A DNA stretch of 64,000 nucleotides, taken from positions 86,909 through 150,908 of the forward strand of contig NZ_JYIY01000075.1 of the NCBI RefSeq assembly GCF_000956535.1, given 5' to 3'. The notes beneath the pieces are model-generated. The model made no database searches and had not been told where the DNA came from. It saw only the letters and a program-made list of their open reading frames with translations. Position numbers and translations under genes: made by a program. Below are positions 28,053-36,326 of the stretch, piece by piece. How positions within the stretch are numbered: position 1 is the stretch's first letter; every line of letters starts with the position of its first letter. The stretch is from Microbacterium ginsengisoli. Its GTDB lineage: Bacteria; Actinomycetota; Actinomycetes; Actinomycetales; Microbacteriaceae.

Positions 28053-28855
28053 CGTCCTTCGAAGACGCCCGCGCGTCGCTCGGCGAACGCCGCGCGACCC
28101 TCTGCGGCATCGCGGGTCGCGAAGGTGATCGCCTGCATCTCGCGCTCGTACGCCATCGCACCGCTGCGCGGCAGGTCGGCGGCCGCGACGAGGTTCGCCT
28201 TCGCGGTCTCCACGGCGATGGGCGGGCGGGCGGCGATCGTCTGCGCCAGGCCGCGTGCCCGCGGGAGCAGGTCGTCGGGGGCGAGAACCTCCGAGACGAG
28301 GCCCCAGCGCAGCGCGGTCTCGGCGTCGATCGCGTCTCCGGTCATGAGCATCATTGCGGCGTTGCCGGGTCCGACGGCCGCCGCGAGCAGGGGCGACATC
28401 CCGCCGCCGCCGATCCAGCCGAGCTTGACCTCCGGCGCCGCGAAGCTCGCAGACGAGGACGCGAGTCGGATGTCGCAGGTCAACGCGGTCTCGAGGCCGC
28501 CCCCGAAGGCGTAGCCGTTGACCGCCGCGATGACCGGCTTGCGCACCTCTCGCAGGGCGTCGCAGTAGTCGCGGCGGTTGCGGAACGCCCAGGGGCTGGC
28601 GTACGCGTCGAGCGTGCGGATGTCGGATCCGGCGCAGAACGCCCGCTCGCCTGCGCCGGTGAGCACGACGGCGCGGACGCGGTCGCTGTCGTTGATCCAG
28701 TGCGCGGCGCGCTCGAGCTCCGCCGACATCTCCGGCGTGACGGCGTTGAGCTTCTCGGGGCGCGAGATCGTGAGCACGGCGACGCCGTCCTCGACCTCGA
28801 CCACCACCTCCGCGATGCGCGAGACGAAGGTCGACTCCTCGGTCAGGGGACTCAT
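28049..28855 (-). CDS. enoyl-CoA hydratase/isomerase family protein
   Basis: A crotonase-fold protein of 268 residues. The first oxyanion-hole segment is ERAFCAGSDIRTL; the second is GYAFGGGLETALTCDI. In the position of the first catalytic Glu the sequence reads FGGGLETAL, and APEVKLGWIGGGG holds the usual second region. It lies between an FAH-type dehydratase and a solute-binding-like protein in one coupled operon, with a CoA-transferase two genes upstream. It should act on a CoA-activated acid, which is unusual amid sugar-acid genes; the substrate is unknown. Confidence 0.83.
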   Translation of the reverse strand: MSPLTEESTFVSRIAEVVVEVEDGVAVLTISRPEKLNAVTPEMSAELERAAHWINDSDRVRAVVLTGAGERAFCAGSDIRTLDAYASPWAFRNRRDYCDALREVRKPVIAAVNGYAFGGGLETALTCDIRLASSSASFAAPEVKLGWIGGGGMSPLLAAAVGPGNAAMMLMTGDAIDAETALRWGLVSEVLAPDDLLPRARGLAQTIAARPPIAVETAKANLVAAADLPRSGAMAYEREMQAITFATRDAAEGRAAFAERRAGVFEGR

Positions 28856-29991
28856 GCGGGCATCCTCTCGGGGGTGGCTGCGGCTGCTCGGGCGGTGTGG
28901 AAGAGCTCCTCGAGCTCGTGGAGGACCGTCCCGGTCTCGATGTCGTCGGTGACGCCGGCGCGCAGCAGCGCCGATGCCGCCGACTGGAAGGGGATGTAGC
29001 CGGCGAATCGCGGCCTCACCCATGCCTGGTCGATCGTGGTGAGCGTGCTGCTGTAGAAGCCCCCGGACGCGGAGTCGACAGCCTCGTCGGTCCACGCAGC
29101 ACGGGCGCTCGGCTGGCCGGCGTGCGCGGGGATGAGGCCGCGCTGCAGGTCGCTGGACATGAGTGCGCGCAGGTGGTCGATGAGCGCCGCGGACGGCGAG
29201 CATCGCCGACTGATGGCGATGCCGGTCCCGCCGAGGGTCGATCCGATCCGCGGGCCCGCGGTGGGTGGGGCGCCGAACCGCACGCCCCCCTCGCCCTGGG
29301 CGTAGGTCACGTAGCCGTACACGAGAGGGAGGTAGTCGAGGTCGTCACCGGCGCGCAGACGTTCGAGCAGGGAGATCGGGTTCTGCCCGATCGTCCCCGC
29401 GGGTGCGCTGCCGTGAAGGGCGCGCAGCACACGCAGGGCCTCGGCGCCGGTGGCGCGGGAGAGCAGGATGTCGCCGCGCGCCGGCTCCTCGCCGAGGCCG
29501 ACCGCGATCGAGCACCAGCTCAGGAACGCGTGCGGGCCTGCCAGGCTCGGCGCGACGCGTGCGGTGCGCGAGGCGAGCGCCACGGCCTCGTCCCAGGTCG
29601 CCGGCGCCGCATCGAGGGCGTCAGGCCGCCACGCCGCCACCTGGGTGGCGGCGTCGAGCGGCAGCGCCCACGGGCGACCCTCGAGCACGTAGCTGGTGAA
29701 GCTCGGGCCGACCGCGGCATCCGACCATGCGGTGAGCTCGTCCGTCGAGAACAGCGCGTCCAGCGGATGCAGCGCATCATGGGCCCGCGCGTCGCCCAGG
29801 TGGGGGTGGTCGAGCACGACCAGGTCGAACTCCGCCGCGATCCGCTCGATCGGGGCGGACTCGAACCCCTCGAGCGGCTGCGCCTCCCATGTCAGCGTGT
29901 CGGGTCCGTCCGCCGAGAACGCCGCCGCGGCGGCGCGCAGCGCATCGGTGCCGCGCGGATGGTCCCAGGTGAGCCCGCGATAGTGCGTCAT
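28852..29991 (-). CDS. solute-binding-protein-like protein without signal peptide
   Basis: A 379-residue protein with the family 1 solute-binding fold. FDLVVLDHPHLGDA, RPWALPLDAATQVAAWRPDAL and PATWDEAVALA align with the middle of sugar-binding lipoproteins. The N-terminus (MTHYRGLTWDHPRGTDAL) has no hydrophobic segment and no lipobox, so it should be cytosolic. ATGA overlaps on both sides lock it between the CoA-transferase and the enoyl-CoA hydratase genes, and no permease is near. It may bind a pathway intermediate or act as a sensor or chaperone; no function is established here. Confidence 0.75.
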   Translation of the reverse strand: MTHYRGLTWDHPRGTDALRAAAAAFSADGPDTLTWEAQPLEGFESAPIERIAAEFDLVVLDHPHLGDARAHDALHPLDALFSTDELTAWSDAAVGPSFTSYVLEGRPWALPLDAATQVAAWRPDALDAAPATWDEAVALASRTARVAPSLAGPHAFLSWCSIAVGLGEEPARGDILLSRATGAEALRVLRALHGSAPAGTIGQNPISLLERLRAGDDLDYLPLVYGYVTYAQGEGGVRFGAPPTAGPRIGSTLGGTGIAISRRCSPSAALIDHLRALMSSDLQRGLIPAHAGQPSARAAWTDEAVDSASGGFYSSTLTTIDQAWVRPRFAGYIPFQSAASALLRAGVTDDIETGTVLHELEELFHTARAAAATPERMPA

Positions 29992-31214
29992 GACAGCGTG
30001 TCGGCCGGCGTCAGCACGGTCTCGGCGACCACGCCGCGTCCGAGCAGGTCGTCGGCGTCGAGGCCGAGCTCGTCGAGCAGCTCGCGTGTGTGCTGCCCGA
30101 CGAGCGGGGCACCGCGGTCGATGCGCGGCGGTGTGGCCGAGAAGCGGTACGGGAACCCGGGGACGCTGATCGTCCCCTCGGTCGGGTGGTCGTAGGTGAC
30201 GAACGTGCCGTTGTGGGCGATCTGCGGATCGGCCACGAGATCGGCGTAGCCGTAGACGGGTCCCGCCCAGATACCCGCCGGGAGGAGCGTATCCAGCCAG
30301 TGGTCGGTCGTCTTCTCGCGCAGGCGGTCGGCCGTGCGGCGGTAGAGCTCATCGCGGTGCGTCCAGCCCTCGACCTCGGGATCCATGCCGGCGAAGGTCG
30401 GTTCGTCGATCAGTCGCCCGAGCGTCTCCAGGTCGGCGAAGCCCAGCGCGAGGTAGCCGTCGGCCGTGGCGAACACGCCATACGGCGCCCGGATGTACAC
30501 GTGCGCGTTCGGCTCGGAGCCACGCTCCTGGGGCACACCGCCGACCGTGAACACCGACAGCTCCTGCATCTGCAGGGTCGTCAGCGCGTCGAGCATGTTG
30601 ACGGTCACCAACTGGCCCTCCCCGGTGCGCTCACGGTGGAGGAGCGCCGCGAGCACGCCCTCGAACGCCGTCGAGGCGGTGACCGCATCGGCGAGGTACT
30701 GGCCGGCGGGCGACGGAGGCTCCCCGGCGCGGCCGGCCGAGAGCATCGCCCCCGACATCGCCTGCACGAGAAGGTCCTGCCCGGGGCGCGTCGCGTACGG
30801 ACCCGTCTCGCCGTAGCCCGAGATCGACACGTAGACGATCGACGGATTGACCGCGCGCACGCTCTCGTAGTCGAGGCCCAGGCGGGCCGCCACTCCCGGA
30901 CGGTAGTTCTGCAGGAACACATCGGCGGTCGCCAGCAGCGCGCGCACCGCCGCCGCGCCCTCGACCGACTTCAGGTCGATCGCGAGAGAGCGCTTGTTGC
31001 GGTTCAGCGACAGGAACGACACGTTGATGCGGTTCCCCCGAGCGCCGCCGGCGGACGCGAAACGCTGCCACTCGCCGGCGGTCGGCTCGACCTTGATGAC
31101 GTCGGCACCGAGATCGCCGAGGCGCTGGGCGGCGAACGGCCCCGCCATCGCGATCGAGCAGTCGATGACGCGGTAGCCCGAGAGCACCCCGCGCGGTACG
31201 TCGTGATCAGTCAT
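29988..31214 (-). CDS. CaiB/BaiF family CoA-transferase
   Basis: A class III CoA-transferase of 408 residues moving CoA between carboxylic acids. RVIDCSIAMAGPFAAQRLGDLGADVIKVE is the family N-terminus. NRNKRSLAIDLKS, FLQNYRPGVAARLGLDYE and the catalytic Asp in ATRPGQDLLVQAMSG are visible. Its 3' end overlaps the binding-protein-like gene and its start overlaps the upstream dehydrogenase gene by eight bases. It is the activating enzyme one would expect ahead of the enoyl-CoA hydratase; donor and acceptor are unknown. Confidence 0.87.
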   Translation of the reverse strand: MTDHDVPRGVLSGYRVIDCSIAMAGPFAAQRLGDLGADVIKVEPTAGEWQRFASAGGARGNRINVSFLSLNRNKRSLAIDLKSVEGAAAVRALLATADVFLQNYRPGVAARLGLDYESVRAVNPSIVYVSISGYGETGPYATRPGQDLLVQAMSGAMLSAGRAGEPPSPAGQYLADAVTASTAFEGVLAALLHRERTGEGQLVTVNMLDALTTLQMQELSVFTVGGVPQERGSEPNAHVYIRAPYGVFATADGYLALGFADLETLGRLIDEPTFAGMDPEVEGWTHRDELYRRTADRLREKTTDHWLDTLLPAGIWAGPVYGYADLVADPQIAHNGTFVTYDHPTEGTISVPGFPYRFSATPPRIDRGAPLVGQHTRELLDELGLDADDLLGRGVVAETVLTPADTLS

Positions 31215-32259
31215 GGATCCGGACCTCCCGTCCGTCGTCGGCGGATGAGCGCAGGAGCGCCTCGATGAGCTCCACGGATCGGGCCGCGACATCCGCCGTG
31301 CTGTTGTTGTCGGTGTGCGCTCCGGTGATCAGGTCGATGAACCTCGCCGGCGGCACCAGGCACTCGTACTCACCCTCACCCGGCGGGATCACGAGCTCCT
31401 CGTGCCCGCCGTCGTAACGGCTGAGGCGCACTCGTTCGCGCTCGACGTCGATCATCAGCACGCCGTCGCTGCCGAAGAGCCGGATGTCCACCTGATACGG
31501 ATCGCCGTCTGCGAGGGTCGCCGCACCCGAGAGTGACGCCAGCGCGCCGTTGTCGAACCGCACCACCGCCGCGTCGAAGAGGTCGACGGCGGAGCCGGCG
31601 TGCGCCGTGCGTCCGGCGACGGTCCGGGCGCGCAGCCCGGTCAGCCAGAAGAGCAGCGCCGACGAATGCGTGACCTGACCGTGGGCATACCCGCCGCCGT
31701 GCGCGGGTGAGGCCCAGGTGCTCTGCTGGGGCGCGGTGGCTGACTCCCAGCGCTCGAGCATGTGGGTCGGGTCGCCGCCGAACAGACCTCGCGTCGGCGA
31801 GGCCATGTGGCACAGGGCGTACTGGATCTCCCCGATCGCCCCCTCGTCCAGCAGGCGCTTCGCGGCGACGGTGAACGGCTTGTAGTTCCAGCCGTAGGGG
31901 ACGAGCAGGTGCACTCCCGCCGTCTCCGCACGCCGGGCGAGGTCCCAGGCTTGCCCGGCGTGCAGCGTCATCGGCTTCTCGCACAGCACGTGGAGTCCGC
32001 GATCGAGGGCGGCGACCGCCGCGGGGTAGTGCAGGTCGTGCGGGGTCGTGATGACGACCGCGTCGAGGCCCGCATCGAGCAGCTCGTCGATGTCGTGCGT
32101 GGCCATGCCGAAGCCGAACCGGTCACGCACGGCGAACACGTCGTCGCCCAGCCCGCAGACGCCCACGAGCTCGACGTCCTCCCGCGCCTGGAAGATCGGG
32201 AAGTGGTTGCTGGTCGCCCACCATCCGGCACCGATCGCGCCGAGGCGCACGCGGCTCAC
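31207..32259 (-). CDS. Gfo/Idh/MocA-family dehydrogenase
   Basis: A 350-residue dehydrogenase with GAIGAGWWATSNHFPIF, the signature HVLCEKPMTLHAGQAWDLA and a C-terminal domain containing GGGYAHGQVTHSSALLFWL. The usual GxHxxD active-site motif appears as GQVTHSSAL, so the acid group may differ from inositol-type enzymes. The GTG at 32259 overlaps the stop of the metallo-beta-lactamase-fold gene (GTGA). Fifth Gfo/Idh gene of the window, here belonging to the CoA-transferase operon rather than an inositol cluster. Confidence 0.84.
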   Translation of the reverse strand: MSRVRLGAIGAGWWATSNHFPIFQAREDVELVGVCGLGDDVFAVRDRFGFGMATHDIDELLDAGLDAVVITTPHDLHYPAAVAALDRGLHVLCEKPMTLHAGQAWDLARRAETAGVHLLVPYGWNYKPFTVAAKRLLDEGAIGEIQYALCHMASPTRGLFGGDPTHMLERWESATAPQQSTWASPAHGGGYAHGQVTHSSALLFWLTGLRARTVAGRTAHAGSAVDLFDAAVVRFDNGALASLSGAATLADGDPYQVDIRLFGSDGVLMIDVERERVRLSRYDGGHEELVIPPGEGEYECLVPPARFIDLITGAHTDNNSTADVAARSVELIEALLRSSADDGREVRIHD

Positions 32260-33215
32260 GCGGCGCTCCGGAGCCACGTGCGGCGCTCGCCGCGGGCGGA
32301 CTGCCGCACGAGCCCGCGCTGCTGCATCCGCTCGAGGTTTCCCGTCACCGGGAAGACGAGGTAGTCGGCGGCGGCGTCCGGCCACGTCCCGACCTCGGCG
32401 GCGATGAGACGCACGATCTCGAGGGTCGTGAGGTCCTCGGTGGTGCTCAGCACACGCGAGATCGCCGCGTCGAGCACGTCGACGTACTGCTCGGATGCCG
32501 CCAGGAACCCTTCGACCTCGGTGCCTTCGTAGAGCGGGTAGTGCGCCGTGAGGAGCAGGTCTGCCCCGTGCGCGCGAAAGCCGGTCAGCGTGCGCAGGTA
32601 GTCGTCGGTATCGCGGTAGGTCGGGGGGAACGCGGCGCTCCCGTCGGCGTAGGGCACCGTCGTGCCGAGTGTCGCATCGGAGATGAGGAGCGCACGCGAG
32701 CGATCGTCCCAGAGCGCGAGATGACCGGGGCTGTGGCCGGGCGCGGCGAGGACGACGATGCGGCGGTCGCCGAGGTCGAACGTCTCGCCTCCGGTGAGCG
32801 GCGTCACATCGTCGACGAGGCCCGTGACCGCGCGGATGTGGGCGGTGGTCTCGGCCGGGTCGTCGAAGCCGTCCGAGACGCGGAACTCGCCGTAGCGCTC
32901 GGCGATCAGGCGATCGAGGTCGGTCACGAGCGGAAGGTCGTCGGCGCCGGCGAACAGGGCGACGTGCGGCACCGCCTCGCGAAGGGCGGCGTTGCCGCCG
33001 GTGTGATCGAAATCGCAGTGGGAGTTGATCGCCCAGCGGATGCGCGCCGGATCGATTCCGGCGTCGGCGAGATAGGGGAGGAGCGTGCCCGTGACGCTGT
33101 CGGCGACGCCGGTGTCCCACAGGAGGATCCCTTCGGGGCCCTCGAGCAGGTAGAGCGCGACGACGCGCTCGCCGAGGGGTGCGACCACGCGGTGGAGTCC
33201 CTCACGGAGCAGCAC
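32256..33215 (-). CDS. metallo-beta-lactamase-fold hydrolase
   Basis: A 319-residue MBL-fold protein. The metal motif is H66-C-D-F-D70-H71, i.e. HxHxDH with Asp in place of the second His, followed by GG. Later ligands are in AAPGHSPGH and ISDATLG, and TAHYPLYEG. About 90 C-terminal residues form a winged-helix-like tail, as in some lactonase/thioesterase relatives. GTG 33215 has GGGAGG upstream. A lactonase or acyl-CoA thioesterase role would suit the operon; this is inference. Confidence 0.8.
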   Translation of the reverse strand: MLLREGLHRVVAPLGERVVALYLLEGPEGILLWDTGVADSVTGTLLPYLADAGIDPARIRWAINSHCDFDHTGGNAALREAVPHVALFAGADDLPLVTDLDRLIAERYGEFRVSDGFDDPAETTAHIRAVTGLVDDVTPLTGGETFDLGDRRIVVLAAPGHSPGHLALWDDRSRALLISDATLGTTVPYADGSAAFPPTYRDTDDYLRTLTGFRAHGADLLLTAHYPLYEGTEVEGFLAASEQYVDVLDAAISRVLSTTEDLTTLEIVRLIAAEVGTWPDAAADYLVFPVTGNLERMQQRGLVRQSARGERRTWLRSAA

Positions 33216-33216
33216 C

Positions 33217-34380
33217 TCAGACCTCCCGATCGTGCGGGGCGTCGTCCGCGACGAGACGCAGTCCGGTGCGGCGGGAGCGCACGTGGGGTCCTTCGGGAAC
33301 GGTCCAGCTGCCGTTGCGTCGCTCGGTCGCGATGGCGTCCTCATCGACCGTGATGCCGTGTCCGGGGGTGTCGCCGAGGACGATCCCGCCGTCGGCGATC
33401 TCGCGGTCGATCGCGAGGCCGAACGGCATGCCGAGGTCCTGCACCTCGGCGGCGAGATGATTGGGCACACCCGCGGCGGCGTGCGCCACCGCCTCGTTGG
33501 CGGTGAGGCCGACCGGGCTGATCGGCAGGTCCCGGGCATGGGCGGCGTGGGCGACGCGCAGGAAGTGGGTGATGCCCCAGACGCATCCCGACTGCACGAT
33601 GTCGACGGCGCCGTGGTCGAACAGCGCACGGTACTGCTCGAGTCCGGTCAGGTTCTCGCCGGTCGCCACGGCCGCGCGGATCGACCGCGTGAGGCGGGCG
33701 TGGCCCGCGGCATCCCACCGGCGCAGCGGCTCTTCGATCCAGGTCAGGTCGTGGTGCTCCTCGACCGCGCTGACATAGCGCACGGCCTGCTTGAGGTTCC
33801 ACGACTCGTTCGCGTCGAGCATGAGCGCGGGCCGCGAGGTGTTGCGCCGGAGGGCGTCGGAGACGATGCCGAGGCGCCGGATGTCGACATCCGCGTCACG
33901 CCCGCCCTTGAGCTTCCCGCTCGTGAAGCCGCGATCGGCCATGGCCGAGTAGAACGTCGCGAGGGACTCGTCGTCGAGGGCGATGTCGAGGCCGGACGCA
34001 TAGCCGGCGACGAAGCGGTCGCGTCCGCCGATGAGGCGCCACAGCGGCTCCCCGGCGGCCTTCGCCTTGAGGTCCCACAGTGCCATGTCGAAGGTGCCGA
34101 TCCCGCCGAAGGTCGCCCCGCCGTGACCGTCCTTGAACACGCGGGCGAGCATGCGGTCGTAGAGCGCGCCGACGGCCCGGGGGTCCTCGCCCTCGAGGGC
34201 GGGGAAGAGCCGATCGAGATCGTGGTCGGAGCCGGTGCCGATTCCGGTGAGTCCGGCGTCGGTCTCGAGCAGTACGACGGGCACGTCGGTGATGCCCGAG
34301 GCGATGTGCCCATTGACGTCGCCGATGGGGCGGCCCCAGTCTCGGTGGGTGCGCAGCACGCGGTATCCGGTGATCTTCAT
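33217..34380 (-). CDS. enolase-superfamily sugar-acid dehydratase (mandelate racemase-like)
   Basis: A 387-residue enolase-superfamily protein: N-terminal capping domain, then the barrel with the KxK motif (K156, K158), and metal ligands D189 (LMLDANESW), E216 (WIEEPL) and E242 (ATGENL). The residue usually supplied as His on the seventh strand is not evident (ISPVGLTANEAV), so the exact subgroup is unclear. It is first in the minus-strand operon and divergent from the L-fucose-type operon. The best guess is L-fuconate or a similar aldonate dehydratase, filling the step missing from that operon. Confidence 0.75.
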   Translation of the reverse strand: MKITGYRVLRTHRDWGRPIGDVNGHIASGITDVPVVLLETDAGLTGIGTGSDHDLDRLFPALEGEDPRAVGALYDRMLARVFKDGHGGATFGGIGTFDMALWDLKAKAAGEPLWRLIGGRDRFVAGYASGLDIALDDESLATFYSAMADRGFTSGKLKGGRDADVDIRRLGIVSDALRRNTSRPALMLDANESWNLKQAVRYVSAVEEHHDLTWIEEPLRRWDAAGHARLTRSIRAAVATGENLTGLEQYRALFDHGAVDIVQSGCVWGITHFLRVAHAAHARDLPISPVGLTANEAVAHAAAGVPNHLAAEVQDLGMPFGLAIDREIADGGIVLGDTPGHGITVDEDAIATERRNGSWTVPEGPHVRSRRTGLRLVADDAPHDREV

Positions 34381-34417
34381 GTCGTCCTTGATCGAGAAGC
34401 TCCTGCACGAGTCGTGC

Positions 34418-34446
34418 TGGAAAGAGCATACATCACATGTTAGAAC
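34418..34446 (+). promoter_or_regulatory. promoter and operator of the L-fucose-type operon
   Basis: TGGAAA (34418-34423) and TAGAAC (34441-34446) with a 17-base spacer. TCACATGT (34433-34440) fills the downstream end of the spacer, as in the importer promoter near 20880. A minus-strand TATGCT overlaps the same region for the divergent dehydratase operon. Confidence 0.5.
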
Positions 34447-34470
34447 TGTAGGGAAGAGAGAGGCTTGATG

Positions 34471-35460
34471 ATGAGCACCCGACCCTCGCCCCGTGGCGTC
34501 CGGCTCACCGACGTCGGATTCGGCGCCGCGCAGCTGGGAAACCTCGGCCGCGTGACGACCGAAGACGAGGCCGCGGGCGCGGTCGAGGAGGCCTGGCGCC
34601 GCGGCATCCGGTACTTCGACACCGCGCCGCACTACGGACTCGGCCTCTCCGAGCGTCGCCTCGGCGCCGCCCTCGCCGCCCGTCCGCGCGACGAGTACGT
34701 CATCTCCACCAAGGTGGGCCGGCTGCTCCAGCCGAACGAGCCTCCCCACGGCACCGACGACGGGTTCGTCGTGCCCGCCACCCACCGACGCGTCTTCGAC
34801 TTCAGCCGCGACGCGATCCTGCGCTCGGTCGACGAGAGCCTCGCCCGGCTCGGTCTCGACCGCGTCGACATCCTCTATCTACACGACCCCGACCACGAGT
34901 GGGAGGCCGCCTCGACGACGGGCGTGGACACCCTCATCGAGCTGCGCGACCAGGGCGTGACGAGGGCGATCGGCGCCGGGATGAACCAGTCGGCGATGCT
35001 CGCGCGGTTCGTCCGCGAGTGCGATGTCGACGTCGTCATGCTCGCCGGGCGCTACACCCTGCTGGAGCAGGGGGCCGCCGAGGACCTCCTGCCCGCCGCG
35101 CTCGATCGGGGCGTCGCCGTGGTCGGCGCGGCGGTCTACAACTCCGGTCTGCTCAGCGCCGATCGTCCCGCCGCCGGCCTCACCTACGACTACCTGCCCG
35201 CGCCGGAGTCTCTCATCGAGCGCGTCACCCGCATCGCCGAGGTGTGCGAGCGTCACGGCGTGCGCCTCCCGGAGGCGGCCGTGCAGTTCCCGCTGCGGCA
35301 CCCCGCGACCGCGTCGGTCGTCGTCGGCATGCGCACGGCCGATCAGGTCGACTCGACCCTCGACCGTCTCGCCGCACGCATCCCCGTCGCGCTCTGGGAC
35401 GACCTGCGCGCCACCGGCCTCCTCATCGCCGACGACGCGATCGACACGGTGGCGCCGTGA
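34471..35460 (+). CDS. aldo/keto reductase, L-fucose (D-threo-aldose) dehydrogenase-like
   Basis: A 329-residue AKR expected to oxidise a sugar such as L-fucose at C1 to the lactone. The catalytic tetrad is visible as Asp and Tyr in YFDTAPHYGLG, Lys in ISTKVGR and His in LYLHDPDHEW. The C-terminal part has VVGAAVYNSGLL, typical of D-threo-aldose dehydrogenases. ATG 34471 is chosen over 34468 and TTG 34465 because GAGAGAGG ends seven bases upstream. It heads the operon encoding lactonase, hydrolase and SDR. Confidence 0.85.
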   Translation: MSTRPSPRGVRLTDVGFGAAQLGNLGRVTTEDEAAGAVEEAWRRGIRYFDTAPHYGLGLSERRLGAALAARPRDEYVISTKVGRLLQPNEPPHGTDDGFVVPATHRRVFDFSRDAILRSVDESLARLGLDRVDILYLHDPDHEWEAASTTGVDTLIELRDQGVTRAIGAGMNQSAMLARFVRECDVDVVMLAGRYTLLEQGAAEDLLPAALDRGVAVVGAAVYNSGLLSADRPAAGLTYDYLPAPESLIERVTRIAEVCERHGVRLPEAAVQFPLRHPATASVVVGMRTADQVDSTLDRLAARIPVALWDDLRATGLLIADDAIDTVAP

Positions 35461-36326
35461 TCATCGACGCCCACCAGCACATCTGGACGCGCACCGTCGC
35501 CGACTACGACTGGCTGACCCCCGCGGCGGGCGTGCTCTACCGGGACTTCACGATGGCGGATGTCGCGGCCGACCGCCGTGCCGCCGGCGTCGCCGGTGTC
35601 GTGCTCGTGCAGGCCGCGGACGACGCGCGCGACACCGCCCACATGCAGCGGGCCGCGGATGCCGATCCGGCCGTTGTCGCCATCGTCGCCTGGGTACCCC
35701 TCGACGCCCCCGCCGCCACGGCCCGCGCCCTCGAGCGGCTGCGGGAGGACGACCGGATCGTCGGTGTGCGCGCGCTCATCCATGAGCGCGACGATCCGGA
35801 CTGGATCCTGCGCGACGACGTGGCCGCGGGTCTCGCGCAGGTCGCCGCCGCAGGCCTCGCGTTCGACTACGTGACGGCGTCACCGGCCGCGCTCGCGCAC
35901 CTCCCGCGTCTCGGGGAGCGCCATCCCGACCTGCGGCTGATCATCGACCACCTCGGCAAGCCGCCCGTGGGAGGCGGCGACACCGCGCTCTGGCGGCGCC
36001 TGCTCGCCGCGGCCGCGGAGAACCCCCGTGTGCACGCGAAGGTCTCCGGACTGTACCCCGCCGTCACTCCCGCCGACTGGGCGGCAGGGGACATCCGCCC
36101 CCTGCTGGATGCCGCGCGTGAGCTGTTCGGCGCGGACCGGCTGCTGGCCGGCAGCGACTGGCCGATCTCCCTCATCGCCGGCGGATATGCCCGCACCTGG
36201 GAGGGCATCCAGCGGGCCAGCGACACCTGGAGCGCCGACGAGCGCTCCCGCCTGCTCGGCGGTACGGCCGCCGAGTGCTATCGGATCGACCCTGGGCGTC
36301 TGGCCCGGGCGAAGGAGGACCTGTGA
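35457..36326 (+). CDS. amidohydrolase-family sugar lactonase (L-fuconolactonase-like)
   Basis: A 289-residue amidohydrolase-2 TIM barrel. The N-terminal metal motif is DAHQHIW, VLVQAADD follows, a His is in LIIDHLGKPP, and the last Asp is in LLAGSDWPIS. This is the pattern of L-fuconolactonase and related lactonases that open the product of the preceding dehydrogenase. The GTG overlaps the upstream stop (GTGA), and AAGGAGG for the next gene lies near its own 3' end. Confidence 0.86.
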   Translation: MIIDAHQHIWTRTVADYDWLTPAAGVLYRDFTMADVAADRRAAGVAGVVLVQAADDARDTAHMQRAADADPAVVAIVAWVPLDAPAATARALERLREDDRIVGVRALIHERDDPDWILRDDVAAGLAQVAAAGLAFDYVTASPAALAHLPRLGERHPDLRLIIDHLGKPPVGGGDTALWRRLLAAAAENPRVHAKVSGLYPAVTPADWAAGDIRPLLDAARELFGADRLLAGSDWPISLIAGGYARTWEGIQRASDTWSADERSRLLGGTAAECYRIDPGRLARAKEDL

